Below are positions 44,430 through 57,400 of a stretch of 64,000 bases of DNA, one piece after another. Both the position numbers and the translations under genes were made by a program. The stretch lies in NCBI GenBank assembly GCA_029962745.1, contig CM057157.1, positions 8,758,584 to 8,822,583 on the forward strand, in the 5' to 3' direction. Source of the DNA: Echinometra lucunter. Taxonomy: Eukaryota > Echinodermata > Echinoidea > Camarodonta > Echinometridae. The notes beneath the pieces are model-generated. The model was given only the letters and a program-made list of their open reading frames with translations, did no database searches and was not told the DNA's origin. How positions within the stretch are numbered: the stretch's first letter is position 1; each line of letters starts with the position of its first letter.

Positions 44430-45835
44430 GGGGGGGGGGGCTACCCAAATCAATTATCTATAAACCATCTTATATAGAGAAGAAAAAGTCATTGTAGAGG
44501 AGCTCATGTTAATTGTAGATGTATTACTAGTAAACAAGCCGATGGGCATAATCGTCTTTTCAAAGTATTCAGACCTTGTAGAGTTGGTTTATTTGGTTTG
44601 TAGAACTGTAGTAGAAGTGCTTCAGGCAGATAAACCTGAATAATTCTCAAAGATTATTTCAAGACTTTGTGATAAACTCTCCATTATGCTCTTATTCATA
44701 ATTATAAAACATGCGTGGGATGCACCTCGATATCAATTAGATAATGAATAGTTATTAATCAAAATGCTGTTGTTTTTAACGGCGTTGTTCATGGGGGAAA
44801 ATAATGCTTTCCCCAAATGATACTATCATGCTTTTCCCACATGAATTGGAAATGCATAAATGCACTTACGATGATTGATTTCATCATAAGAATAATGTTC
44901 AATAATCATTATGGTCATAATGTTACGACTTTTCATTTCCTAAACCAACTGGGAAGTTGACTGAATTCCCACCGGATGACTAAAGCATTCCCGCAATCAT
45001 ATTTCATAGCAAAATAAAAACAAAACAGAACAGAGCAAAACAAAATGCTGTCTCACAGAAATGATAGGAGAAATATATCGGAGCTCTATATCTAAAAGTT
45101 TAGTTGTGACATATGCTGACTACTTCTGAACAAACCAGTAAAGATATTCATGGACCAGAAAATAAGCTTGGCCAAATCTAAACATTTATACATAAAAATC
45201 TCAGATGTTCGCTAATCTAACGTTCATTCATCACGAATCATTGGTATGTTTGGGGCAACAGCACCTTGAAAGAACTGTCCCTTTGGAAATGTGGATTTAT
45301 AACCAAGTTTCTGTCTTCTCATCGACATTGCAATAGATATTCATCCATCCAGCTGTATAAACATATTGATAACTAAAGGATAACTTTGAAAATATAAACA
45401 ATACAACAATTTGCCAAATTTTTGCGATAGACTATCGATTGACCTGTAATTTTGTTTCTCTGAAATGTCTGTTTTGTATTAAAAGAGAAAGGCTCACTTC
45501 CATCGCCTGACGCTATACTTGTGCATACCCTGACACCGGGCCCTGACAATGTATAAGACAACATTTGTCGTTGATGAATTCTGACGAAAGTTTGCGTTTA
45601 TTGCGGATGCACTATGTTATTCGTTGTTCTATCTTTACATATTGCATGAATATTTGATATCATTATACCATTTTGACTATTCGAACAAAATATTGATGGA
45701 TAATGTCGGCAAGAAAAGTTCAGTGAATAAAATACAAATGCAAATACATATCTCTTTTCTGATATGGTCTTGAAGACGCATAACAGCCTAGTGGATAAGA
45801 ATTCGTCTCACATGAGGTCCCGTGCGCTAAACCAA
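43938..45835. other. Non-coding; GA repeat and G-run at 44369-44440
   Basis: (GA)n at about 44369-44428 followed by a 10-12 base G-run. A tRNA-A-box-like stretch, CAGCCTAGTGGATAAGAATT, lies at about 45785 just before the tandem duplication. Otherwise nothing. Confidence 0.4.
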
Positions 45836-46602
45836 CCCTCTGGCAAGGCATTAGTGCTCAATTAGACAATCGGTCGGATAGTACATGTACTATACTGTAG
45901 TACTTGAATTCCTTCGTGTCTTGGCTACTTACAGAAATGAATATACTTTTTTTTGGAGAATGTATGTACATTTAACTGTATGATTTCCCTTTTTCTTACA
46001 TCACATGTTTCATTTAATGAGAAATAAAGTTTCAAAATACGATTATGTAAAAAACATCAAGCATTGGATAATGTCGGTAAATCCAGACAATACAAGCAGA
46101 AAACTAACCGAAGTACAAAATCACAAAACAGTATGCAGGGACAGGAGAGCATATAAAGTATATATTATTTGTTCATAATTCAAAGAATTCAGTTTTATAT
46201 GAATTATGCTGAAAGTTAGTCCATACTACCCGCTGGCAAGGCATTAGTGCTCATTAGCAAATCGGTCGGATAGCACTGGTACATTCCTTCGTGTCTTGGC
46301 TTCTTACCTATGAATACACTTTTCTGAGAATGTACATACATGTAACTATATGATACCCCTTTTTACACCATATGCCTCATTTATTGAGAAATAAAAGTTT
46401 CAGAATAAAATTATGTAAAAACATCTAGCCGTGGATACTGATACTGTCTGTAAACCCGCACAATACAAGCCGAAAAACTAACCGAAACACATAACCACAG
46501 AACAGTATACAATGACAGGAGAGAATACAGAGTATATATTATTTGGTCATCATTCAACGAATTCAGTTTAGAATTATTATATAAATTATGTTGAAAGTGA
46601 GA
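45836..46602. repeat. Two-copy tandem duplication, about 385 bp per unit
   Basis: Copy 1 (about 45836-46219) and copy 2 (about 46229-46602) both begin CTGGCAAGGCATTAGTGCTC and end near GAAAGTKAG. They share CCTTCGTGTCTTGGCT, GAGAAATAAA and AACTAACCGAA in order. Divergence is moderate. The first phrase looks like SINE body sequence, so the unit may be retroposon-derived. Confidence 0.85.
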
Positions 46603-47317
46603 AGATGATTATATGAGAATAACTGGAGTATAGTGATTCTAACTGAAATGATATTGTATGCATTATGATGTGTAAGTGATATTATGTGGGATTTTTAATG
46701 TATTTTTATCACAAAAATACCTTATCTAAACTTATTCATTTAATGCCCTACTGGTTGAATATGAAAGAATGAACATCCCCTTGCCCTTTTTAGCACCCGA
46801 AATTAATCCATAATACTGGATTTATCACACCTTGGCGTTGTCAGTAAAAATATAGCAAACAGAAATGATTAAAATTCTCTCTCTCTCTGTCTCTCTCTGT
46901 CTCTCTCTCTCTCGATATGAATATACCTCAGGGGGTTCCCAAATGTCGAGGAGTTCACATGATCTTTTCATATGGGTTATGAAAGCAGTATTCCTCGCTG
47001 GCTTTGTCTGAACCGAATCAGTGATCAGAAAGGTTTAACCTAAATGATAATCTTATGAAAAATAATCACAATTTTACAACCATTCGTGTAACCAAGAGGG
47101 GGCTTCCGGGGGGGGGGGGGGGGGCTACGTGTAGCTACGAGGGCACTGGGGGAAATGCTTGATCAAATGGCGAGGAAAAGGAAAGCAAAGCAAAGAAAGA
47201 AAAGACAGAGAGAGAGAGAGAGAGAGAGAGAGGAGAAAGAGAAAGGAACGTGGTGATTATGATCCCTCTCACCCTGTATCCCTATTTCGATAATATGTAT
47301 GACATTTATTTATTCAT

Positions 47318-47368
<51 letters not shown>

Positions 47369-48679
47369 TATATTTATTTATTGTCGCTGTGTTAATGTCT
47401 CAAATTGTAGAGCGTAATGACCAAATTGTCAAAGGAAAACAAACATTCATGCATTGGGTAGATTAGTGGTGTTCTTGCACCATGAAAAATTAATGTTGAA
47501 TCAGGTGAGACACCATGATCTTATAATGAATTGAAAGATACAGTGTTTTGCATATAAAGTGGGCTCTAATTTGCTCTAAAGGATATCGGTCATTGCATTA
47601 CTCATGTTTAGTTGATTCTGTGACCTACAGACACTCGCATTCACACATACGCATACAACTTATTCTGAATTACAATATTAATTTGGCAGTCACGTGACTG
47701 AAGCAATGTGTTTTTCTCTTTGCGAAGAAGAAATCTAAGAAGAGAAGGGCTATTGGTGCCATGTCAGTTTCGTGCACGCTTGTATGATAGTGCATATCAC
47801 TAAAGGGTAAGGACAGTTTAAAATACCAAATGAGAGAGAACGAAAGAGAGACTGAAGATGAAAACCTCCATCACGGATCCTTGATTGGCATGGTGGCTTG
47901 AATATCTCTACTGTAATCATACAGGGACTAATTAAGTTAAGTTGATAGCAATATCAATTATCTATAGAGTTTTACTTCATGCGTATCAAACAATTTTCCA
48001 GCCATAAGGACGATAATAATCCAGTGTGAAAATTGGATCAAACTCCCTCTCTCATAGGACAACAAGTTCAGCGTCGGTTGTTTACACAGACGTCAGGTTG
48101 TCACAGCAACGGGCGCCATGTCAAAACGATGTGCACGTGCATGGCACAGGCCGTTTTTTCGTTATAGATGATTCTTATTATGAACGTTGCCTGATATATG
48201 CGACAAAGGAGGGAGACTTGATAAAATTTGTTTGACTCTCTCTCAATACCGACACAGAAAACGATTACGTGTCAAAACGTCAGAGGTACAATCCCTTTGT
48301 ATATATACAAAAAAGTAACAACTGTCATAATTCAAGATAACCCATTGTATCCTGACGTAAACCATGTAAAATAGACATAATTATGCCTTTCCAATTTTTT
48401 AAAATGAGCCTCGATTGCAGGTGAGTGTCATGTTAGGTCTTTGATTAATTTAGGGTTGAGTTGTTTGGTGTGCACGCGCGTTGTGAGGGTGTGTATGTGC
48501 GTTATGGTACTTTGTAAATAAGTTAAACTCTTCGTAAAATGTCTCTAGTCTTGTCATGTTATATGATACGTTGTTTAATCATACATAATAAGGGGCCCCA
48601 TCCACAAGCTCTGTTTCCTAGGGGTCCAAAACCTCTCATTTGGTTTGATAAGCCTGGCATAGCTTTGATCAGATGAAGT
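46603..48679. other. Non-coding with several microsatellites
   Basis: CT repeat at 46876-46912, a G-run at 47109-47124, GA repeat at 47206-47231 and (ATTT)n at 47305-47383. An 87-nt stretch after the acceptor-like CTCTCATAG at 48058 was tested as a receptor exon and rejected. Confidence 0.5.
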
Positions 48680-48885
48680 CAGTGGCGGCGATACGGGGGG
48701 GGGGGGGGGCAGGGGGCGACCGCCTTATAGAAGAGGAAGAGGGAGAGGTTGAAGAAGAGATACATAAGAAAGGGCAGGGTCATGCAACTATACAGTAGCC
48801 CTATTTTTGCTTTGCTGCGACGTTGCCATCAATGCGTCATTTTGCCCCCCCCCCCCCCAATCAAAATACCTTTGCGCCGCCCCTG
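48680..48885. mobile_element. hAT-like MITE with perfect 8-bp target duplication
   Basis: CAGTGGCGGCGATACG at the left and GCGCCGCCCCTG at the right, bounded by GATGAAGT on both sides (48672-48679 and 48886-48893). A G-run near the left end and a C-run near the right end can pair. The exact duplication fixes the ends for the whole family. Confidence 0.9.
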
Positions 48886-49479
48886 GATGAAGTATCAAAT
48901 AAAATAACGCGCTTGATATCAGTATAGCTCCTGGATACTTGATAACGTATGGAACATTGATGACTAAATGCTGTTAGATTACTGTCATGAATTAACGCCA
49001 TTAGTGTTGGTATTATTGTGCACAGTTATCATGATGATGATGAAAAAGTAGGTTGGATTATATGTGAACGTTAGCACGGGTTTTCTTTTAAACTGACGTG
49101 GCTCCTAGTAAAATTTAACTGAAAGAAACTCCTTGAAAAAAAATATTCCAAAGACTTCGGAGAAATCTACGGAAGAATAATTTGAATACCCAACTGCACT
49201 GTGCATAGAAATCGTGTTCTTATCATCATGATCATGTACGTATATTTGTTTGTCATGTTCGCACAATTCATATAGGTAACGCACAAGACTCCAGAGATAA
49301 CTAAAAGTTGACGTTTTTAAAATAAGTATTTGGAATTTCATTCTGAGTTCTCTTGATGGTTTTGATAATGGTCATTAGGACGTTGCGACTTGATGGCAGT
49401 CTAATCATCATCATGAGCTGGCTTTGACGAATTTCATGGCTCTCAAGTTCAAGTTCAAGCAAATTATTACAGTATACAA

Positions 49480-50445
49480 ATAATGAATGTTTATGAGTGC
49501 AATGGACAGAATATTTCATGAGGTGAAAGATGAAATGATCCATTCAACTCGGCTGCGCCTCGTTGAATGGATCAATAATTTCATCTTTCACCGAATGACA
49601 TATGCTGTCCATTGCACGAATAAAAAAACATTCATTATTTGTTTTATATGACACCTAAAAATAGATCAAATCGCAATAAATCAATGGCGCTATACACTGT
49701 AAAAAGTCTAAACACTTTTATAAACGCTTTTCTGTAACACTTTATAAACATTTAAACACGTTTAAATGAAAATCATAAACACTACTAATTAGAAGTAATC
49801 ATTATCGCCTGTATGATATTAAAAGTCCCTGTTTAGTTTTGGAACACTTCGTAAACACTTAGACACGTTTATCCTATATGTTTAATTGGGAATCTTGAAC
49901 ACTTCATAAACACTTAAACACGTTGAGATGTGTGTTTAGATGTTTATAGACGATAAGTTTATTAACACATGATTCCATATTAAACGTGTCTAAACGTGTC
50001 AAAGTGTTCCAAAATATTCATATTAAACGTGTTTTAGTGTGTATGTAAACATGTTTGAGTGTTTATGAAGAGTTCCAAAAATAAACGGGGATACAGGCGA
50101 TAATGATAACTTCTAATTAGTAGTGTTTATGATTTCCATTTAAACGTGTTTAAGTGTTTATAAAGTGTTACAGAAAAGCGTTTATAAAAGTGTTTAGACT
50201 TTTTACAGTGTACGCTAGCGCGCTGTTCGTGGTGCACATTGCAAACGCAAGCGTTTTACGTACGTAGTGTGCCGGGCTCTCGGCGTTCGTGCAATGGAGC
50301 AAATCGTATGGATCCAAGATTGCACGGTAAATGGAGCCACAATTCCACGAATGATGACGTCATAGTGCAATGGGACAAATGATCAATATCAAACAACCTA
50401 TCAAATGACAGGGATCTATTCAGGTGTCATATAATACACAACTTA
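49480..50445. mobile_element. Nested palindromic elements; inner foldback 49695-50210
   Basis: The inner element begins CACTGTAAAAAGTCTAAACA and ends TGTTTAGACTTTTTACAGTG, flanked by TA, with arms of roughly 140 bp and an interior full of AAACACGTTTA-like units. Outside it, GGTGAAAGATGAAATGATCC (about 49521) faces its inverse at about 49567. TTATATGACACC (about 49645) faces GGTGTCATATAA (about 50423), so it sits inside an older inverted-repeat element. Confidence 0.75.
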
Positions 50446-50546
50446 CATCCTAAAACAACGTTATTTTGTTTAAAGATTGATGTGAGACAGGATCCCCTCA
50501 CCCCCACACTCAATCTCCGACTATCAACATGATCAAAACAAAATAT

Positions 50547-51079
50547 CATTGGCGTAGACAGGTTCTCACACCTGGGGGGATGATTTGCCGTTTACGAGAA
50601 ATCGAGGATCAATTTCGTATACAGATACACACACACGCACCCGCACACACCTGCACAGACCCCATTACACACATTTGAAATTTTATCTTGCGAGCGAGGG
50701 AGCCAACAATTACCATTTTTCTGGTTTTCAATCGCATTTTCTAATAGAAATTCTATAATATGATGAGCGAGCGAAGCGAGCGAGCCAAAAATAACCACTC
50801 TTCTGGTTTTCTATCGCATTTTCAAACAAAAATTCTAAAATTTGATGAGCGAGCAAAGCGAGCGAGCCAAAAATAAGCGCTTTTCTGGTTTTAAATCACA
50901 TTTTCAAATAGAAATTCTAACATATGGTTGTTTATGACAAACTATTAAAAATTTTATTAACGATTAATTCAAATATCATTTCTTCCTTAAAAATTGAAGG
51001 GGGATATTTGTACACGCCATCCACCCTCTCAAAAAAGTGGGGGATATATCACCCATCCCACCGGGATTTACGCCAATGA
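50547..51079. mobile_element. CATTGGCGTAGAC-ended element with a tandem 85-bp array
   Basis: CATTGGCGTAGAC at the left and TTTACGCCAATG at the right. Inside (about 50690-50930) are three tandem units of about 85 bp containing GAGCGAGCGAGCC-type sequence and TTTTCTGGTTTT. Confidence 0.65.
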
Positions 51080-52009
51080 TGCACAGACATAAATAGAAGA
51101 TAAACGCACCGTGACAAACGAATATGGAATATGGACTGACACACATTATTGCATATTTGCATCACGCTATTTATCTTTTTTTTTTAATTTTGTTTTTACA
51201 TCACTTCAGAAAAACTGTAACAGCGCCGAAATTACCCAAAAGTAATATAAATAACTACATAAATCAGAATAACGATCGATATAGTTATGATAGTAATCGT
51301 CATTTCAGTCACATTAACGATGATGATGATGATGCCGGGTAACTATTATTATCATCATAGGCATAATGATAATAATAATAATGATAATAATAATGATGAT
51401 ACATTACTAATCATTACTATTATTACTATTGTTATTATTGTTGTTATAATGATAATAATTATTATTATCATTATTGCTGTTCCTATCATTTCTAAACATG
51501 TTAATTCAGTTTAATTGTAAGCAAACATCCTTCCCTAAAACCTGGGGGGATGATTGTACATGTCATCCCCCCCCCCACCTTGTGAGGTGGGGGATGCATA
51601 CCCCTCATCCCCCCCCCCCCGCTGTCTACGCCCCTGCAAAATATAACGGACCAGGGGGGGGGGGAGCGCTCAAAATTCGATTGTATTATCTCATGTTACC
51701 AGACGATAAATGCTCATTTCCAAACGCAAATAATGGATAGGCTATGAAATTTATAACAATAAAATTGAAATTTGCCAAATGAATAATGGCAATTAACTGC
51801 AAAGTAATGGTTAATTCCCTTAATATTAAAAGGTTTAAAAGTCCTTCACCGAAAGCCTCATTGAGTGCAAGTCGTTAGAATAATTAAATTGCTTACCTTT
51901 AGCAGGTTGGTCGCTCGAATGAGCCCTGTAACCATTAATCATCAGGCAGCCTATGTATAGGGCTGGCTGCACCTCACCGACGATGATTACGAAATGAAGA
52001 TATATTTAT
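51080..52009. other. AAT-rich and C-run-rich non-coding DNA
   Basis: Imperfect AAT/GAT repeat at about 51310-51480. 51540-51660 has several C- and G-runs flanking GTCATCCCCC and CTGTCTACGCCCCTGC, probably the decayed end of an element like that at 50.5 kb. Confidence 0.5.
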
Positions 52010-52540
52010 TAAAGGAGAATGTAAGCATGGGGAAATGTTCATTTTAATGAAAAGAGGAGTTAGAGAGAAGCAATGAAATAAGTTGCATGAATATCGGTTA
52101 CGAAATGTGAAAGTTATGAAAGTTTGAAAAGTCTCAATTTACGTTCTATGGCTATCCTCAAATTGACACAAAATTGTATGTTTTCTCCATTATGTCTCAA
52201 GATGCTGCTTGTCTCGTTTTGAACTCAACATATTATGTCACATACATTTTCCCGTGATATACCTTGAGCGAAGAAGGAGACAAGCTGCACCTTGAGAGGT
52301 AATGGGGAAATATGAAATTTTGTGTACAAAACATATGGAGAGTTGTCCTTCTAAACCTGCCATTTTGAAGCAACATTGCCAATTTGAGGATTGCCATAGA
52401 AAGTAAATTGTGACTTTCGTAACTTTCATAACGTTTTCATTTCGTAACCGAATTTGATTAAACATTTTGTAATTTGCTTCTCCCTATCCTCTCTTTTCCG
52501 TTAAAATTGATTTTCATTCATTTGGTTTCATTCTCCTTTA
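52010..52540. mobile_element. Foldback element, ends TAAAGGAGAATG
   Basis: TAAAGGAGAATGTAAGC at the left and TTCATTCTCCTTTA at the right, with long imperfect internal pairing (for example GAAAGTTATGAAAG with CTTTCGTAACTTTC). A related truncated copy is at 13.74-14.11 kb. Confidence 0.7.
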
Positions 52541-53619
52541 AAGGTATACCATACAACCGCCCTACTTTCAACGCACACGAGTGTATGAGCACATACGAAT
52601 AGTAGTGGATGTACCTTTAATAGCTAATCTCGTTATCGTTCTAGTGATCGTTAAGGTATGACCAACTCTTTGGGCTGGCATCACAGATGAAAGCATGCAA
52701 TGAATAGTTTTGCCGAACAATGGCTCTTCGCTTTTTTTTTTAATACTAAAAAGAGAAAAGTGCAATTATGATTCCATTAATGGAAGAATGAAAGTACAGG
52801 ATCGGAGCTGTATGTGAATCCCGCAGGTATTTCATAGGGATGCAGTCAGAAAGAAGAAAAAACAACAACAGAGGGATGAAACGATAGAAACTCTCTGATC
52901 ATCCTAATCATTCTGCAAAACGTATTCATTTTGCCGAGTTCTTCCCATTTTTAAAGTTCATATTTTTGTTGAAATTTTGTTGCAAATGTTGATACCGAAT
53001 AATATTTATTATTCCTCTTTGATAAGCCTTTTTCTTTATTTCTGCTTTAAATGTTTTTTTTTTAAAGTGATTTCTGCAACTAAAGCATGTTAAGCTTGAT
53101 CGGTATATGTCATCCCCATTTATTTTGCGGTATCTGGTTGTAAATGGTAAACATGACAACATTTTGTAATGATACTACACTTATTTAGGCCCTTCGCACT
53201 GAATCGTGAACAGTTCAATTCAATCCATGAATATTTTCTTAAACTGCATAAACTAAAAAGTTTATGCAGTGTCCATTTGTGACTAACTGTTCTGGGCCCC
53301 TTGAGCTTTAAAGTAATTTCCCCTTGTTTACTTGTTCGTTTGCTTGTTTTATTTCCATTACAGAAAGCAGCATAACATACAAAGAATATTCATAAAAGAT
53401 AAGCACGGCGGATAGTCCTTTTCACTCTTATAACATGTATAAGCAGAATACGACTGTTCTTCCACGGGATCCGGATGGAATGCTATTAAAATCTTTGCGC
53501 GGAAATCAGAATACAAAAGTATATATATATATATTATATATTTAGCTAAAGGGTACATTAGTTGGACACCAGAACAAAGAAACAAGGATGTCCACCTAAT
53601 GTGGACATTAAGGGTTGTA

Positions 53620-53654
<35 letters not shown>

Positions 53655-54345
53655 TTATATATATTTGTTGTTTAAGAATAATGATATTTTTTATTCAACT
53701 ATCAGATTCACGTAGTTATATAAGTATAAACATATATAGATATTTATTTGTTGTTTGTTAGGTTTGAAAATGTACAATAAGAATGACAATAATGAATGAT
53801 TAAACATTATCACTTAAGAATAAAGATAATTAATTAAGAGTTATATGTATGTTTAATAAAGAAAAATATGTAAATAGGTTCAAGCCATCATTTTTGGTTT
53901 GTATAATTATTTTTGTACACTCCTGATGAAGATCTGTGATCGAAAGCTTGACGAATAAAGGAAGATTCAGAAGCTACGACCGCCTCATAGTATATTTCTT
54001 TCAATACATATATACATACATACATAAATGCATATATACATATATATATATATAATATACATGGATGGAAATAAGCAAAACAAAACGACGCACTGAACAT
54101 GCATGGTATAATTTTCAAAATTTTACGTTTTAGTCCCGCTGCGGCACTAAAGTCTTTGGGCAAGAATTAATCTACATTGCCATTCTCGACTCATCATATT
54201 GATGATGATGATGATGAAAAATTATGATAACTATAATAACAATATAAATGATAAGTGTCCAGAAATGAGTGTATTCAGTGGTATACATATATATGCTAAA
54301 CCAGATTACTATCAAATTAATGAATGATGCATCTGCCATTTTCAG
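52541..54345. other. Presumed intron 1 of the receptor gene; simple repeats only
   Basis: (TA)n at 53519-53544, (CT)n and (TA)n at 53620-53660, (CATA)n at about 54005-54045. No further exon recognised. Confidence 0.45.
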
Positions 54346-54432
54346 CAGCAACTGGATGTCATGGAGAGACTTTCAGTGAGACATGCGTGTACGACCCGTG
54401 TCAAAATGGAGGCACTTGCATGAATGTCTTAA
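54346..54432 (+). CDS. Receptor exon 2: first half of an EGF-like domain
   Basis: Reads ATGCHGETFSETCVYDPCQN then GGTCMNVL, with C-x4-C-QNGGTC as in EGF repeats, then donor gtaagt. 87 nt, phase 1 to 1. The acceptor is a TTTCAGCAG doublet, so 54346 or 54349 can be used, adding or removing one alanine. The exon holds only the first part of the EGF module; the C-x-C-x2-GY-x2-C end is missing here. Confidence 0.85.
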
Positions 54433-57400
54433 GTAAGTATATGCCAAAGTATCCAGTGATTTTGAGCTATATTTTATTATCATTATTATTTTTAGCTTTA
54501 GCTTTCTTTGAACCAATAATAACTTGTGATGCCTCGTGTTTCGAATGAAAATTTGCTGGTAATTTCAGCTCGAGGAGTTGTAAAATGAACGATTTTTAGT
54601 AACAGTTAATTTGGCACAGTATATTCGATAGTTTTGACTTGAATATTTAGTGATGATTGTGCCTGAGATAAACGTGGCTTGTTATCCAGTGATTAAAGTT
54701 AACGTATTGTATTTAATGCGTTGTAATTCATCAAATTGATCAACATCGCAAGGACACTATGTTCAGAATGCAGTTTAGAGAAGGATTTGTTTATTTTCCT
54801 GGGTATCCACCACTCCTCATATTGATCTGTTGATACAAGCGCCCTACTTATGCCTTGCTTAAATCTTCAACTAACATGACTAAGGACTTTGGTTTGCAGT
54901 GCGAGCATCTAAATCATCGGAGTTGATATACTCGTGGCCAAATAATCATAGATTTACTTTGATTTCATTGTGATCGATTTGATGAATTATAGATTTATTT
55001 CATAAATTTTTGAATTTGTCCTACAAAATGCAAAATTCAGATTTCATAAACTATCACAAATATCAGAGCAGTTTTGTAGGGATGGAGGGAAAAAAATTAA
55101 GGCGCTAAAACACGCACTAATAATTCCTCTGTTTACTCTTTTCTCCCCATCCCCCTCTTATCCTCTCTGTCTATGTCTTTTTCTCTCCTGCTCTCCCTGT
55201 CTATTTATCCCTTTCCTTCTCTTCGTCTCTCCTTCCATCCTTCATCTTACTTTCTGTCGACCTCTATTTGTTTTTCCTCTCCCTCCCATTCTATTAAATC
55301 CCTCTCTTTATTTCTTCTCTCTGGTTCCCTAATGGTTACCCCTCTCTATTCCAATTGCTCTGCCCTCTCCCACTTACCACCTCTTTCCCACTTACTCTCT
55401 GTCTCTTCCCCTCTAACATTTCTCAGAACCGGTTGAGGGAGACTTCATCGAATACGAGGGCGCGTATTACTTATATGTGTCCTACATTTTGACATGGGCT
55501 GAAGCGAACGACTATTGCAAGAAAGAAGGTGGAGGTCTCGTGGGCTTTGAAGATAAAGCTGAGGAGAAATTCGGAAACAGCGAAGATGCCAAGAACTTTC
55601 TTAAAAGTGAATGTAAGTATATCATCTTTCCTTGGGGGGGGGGGGGGGGGAGGGGTGTGACTTGAAAGCAGGAAAAAAAGGTACAAAAAAGACAACCAGC
55701 ATCAAATATAATAAAGCTTCCGAAAGTCATAGTTGCTCGTTATTTTATTTTATTTATTCATTTATTTTATATCATTGAAATTATCAACTGTGTTCAATAC
55801 TTACAAAATATACCGTTTTATCTCATGAAATAAAAAGTTTCCTAGTGTTACATGTATTGAACTTGCACAATTACTTGAACAATGTATTCTTTCTCTCAGA
55901 TGTTTATAGACACCCCCTAAAAATGTTAACGTAATCGTTACCTCTACCAATTTCTCCTATTTAGTTATGCCATAAAACCACAGCATGTTGCTATACGTAT
56001 CTACAAAAACCTGGGGATATTTTTTCTTAAGTATGCTTTTCTTAAAGCTTCGACAAGCATTGATGTCCTTTATTGTTTCTATAAATCCTGTGAGATATGA
56101 ATTCATGCAAAATATATGCCTGAACATGCTGAATGATGGCTTGGTGTTCTTGGTTTGACCATTCGAACCAGCGACCTACTGGGTGAGTGCCCGTTACCAC
56201 GGGGCCAGCTCGGAATGGAAGTGGTACCCTTCAAATGAAACCTTCACCACAGATCTTCCGGGTGAGGACGGTGACTGTATGATCTACGTCAAAGGATTAA
56301 GCGTCAATAAACCAGAAGTACAACCCTGTAATGCCACCTACAACTTCATCTGTGGTAAGCTTTTCAGGATTTTATGAATATCTTACAGAATGATGGCAGG
56401 CGCGGTAGGAGCCTACTTACATATGGCAGTGGCATAGTGCAAATTATGGATTAGAGTGATTCAAAGTTGCCTTGATTAAACTTATCCAGTGAACTCATCT
56501 CCTACATAGCGCCATCTTTCAACAGGATTTGGAAGTACCAATTCTATCGTCAATACAAATGGTTCGCAGTATAGAATGCGCTTTTTCAAAAATAATGGTT
56601 GATTAAAATTCAAAATAAAATGCAAGCAGTATCTTAATAAAATCTTACGTAAGGGATGACCTTAAAATAACACTTATCGAATTATGACAATTTGAAGGGA
56701 TGAAATTAATACAGCGCCAATCAATTTCTAACAGTTTTAATGTAATTTCATAATAGTAAGGGAATAACTAGTGATAGGAAATAACCCTCTGGAAAATTGT
56801 TTCAGAAATAAAAGATTTCCCCAATAATGAAAGGCAGTTTGTGGGGATTTTTAAAATGAAAGTCATGAATAGAAAATGTGCAAAACTATACAGGGGGGTC
56901 CAAAAAGAACGGAACACCTGTAATCCTTGATATCAGGGAAATATCTGACATAATGTGTTGATTGTTCATTTGATTCAAGAAAAAATTTCTTTTCCCTTGA
57001 AAATGACACCAAAATCATTAATTTTGCCTATGTGTTCAGATGTTAGGGCTCCTTCCGTGAGACAATGTCATTTTTAAAATTTGCTACTTTCGCGACTGAA
57101 ATCATATGAGATCGAGGGAGAACTTTCACCTGACGGCATTCCTTAGAAACGGCTTGCTACCTGAATAATCTCCACGTTTTCAATGAGGTAGGCACTTTTG
57201 AGGCGACTCTTAAGTAAGGGTGACAACGAAGATCGTCTATCAGCGACCTGATTGAAGAATAACCATCATACTTTACTATTAAGTCAACAGAATAAACGCC
57301 ATTGTCATCAATTTCATAACGACAAAAAATTGTGAGCGTCACGGGGATTCGAACACTAGTGATATATCGAGCTCTGACAGTGGCTTTAATCACTGCGCCA

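Noticed and set aside
48058..48166. Exon after CTCTCATAG, considered as an extra receptor exon
   Set aside because: None of the three frames gives an EGF, lectin or other domain, and no good donor in phase follows.
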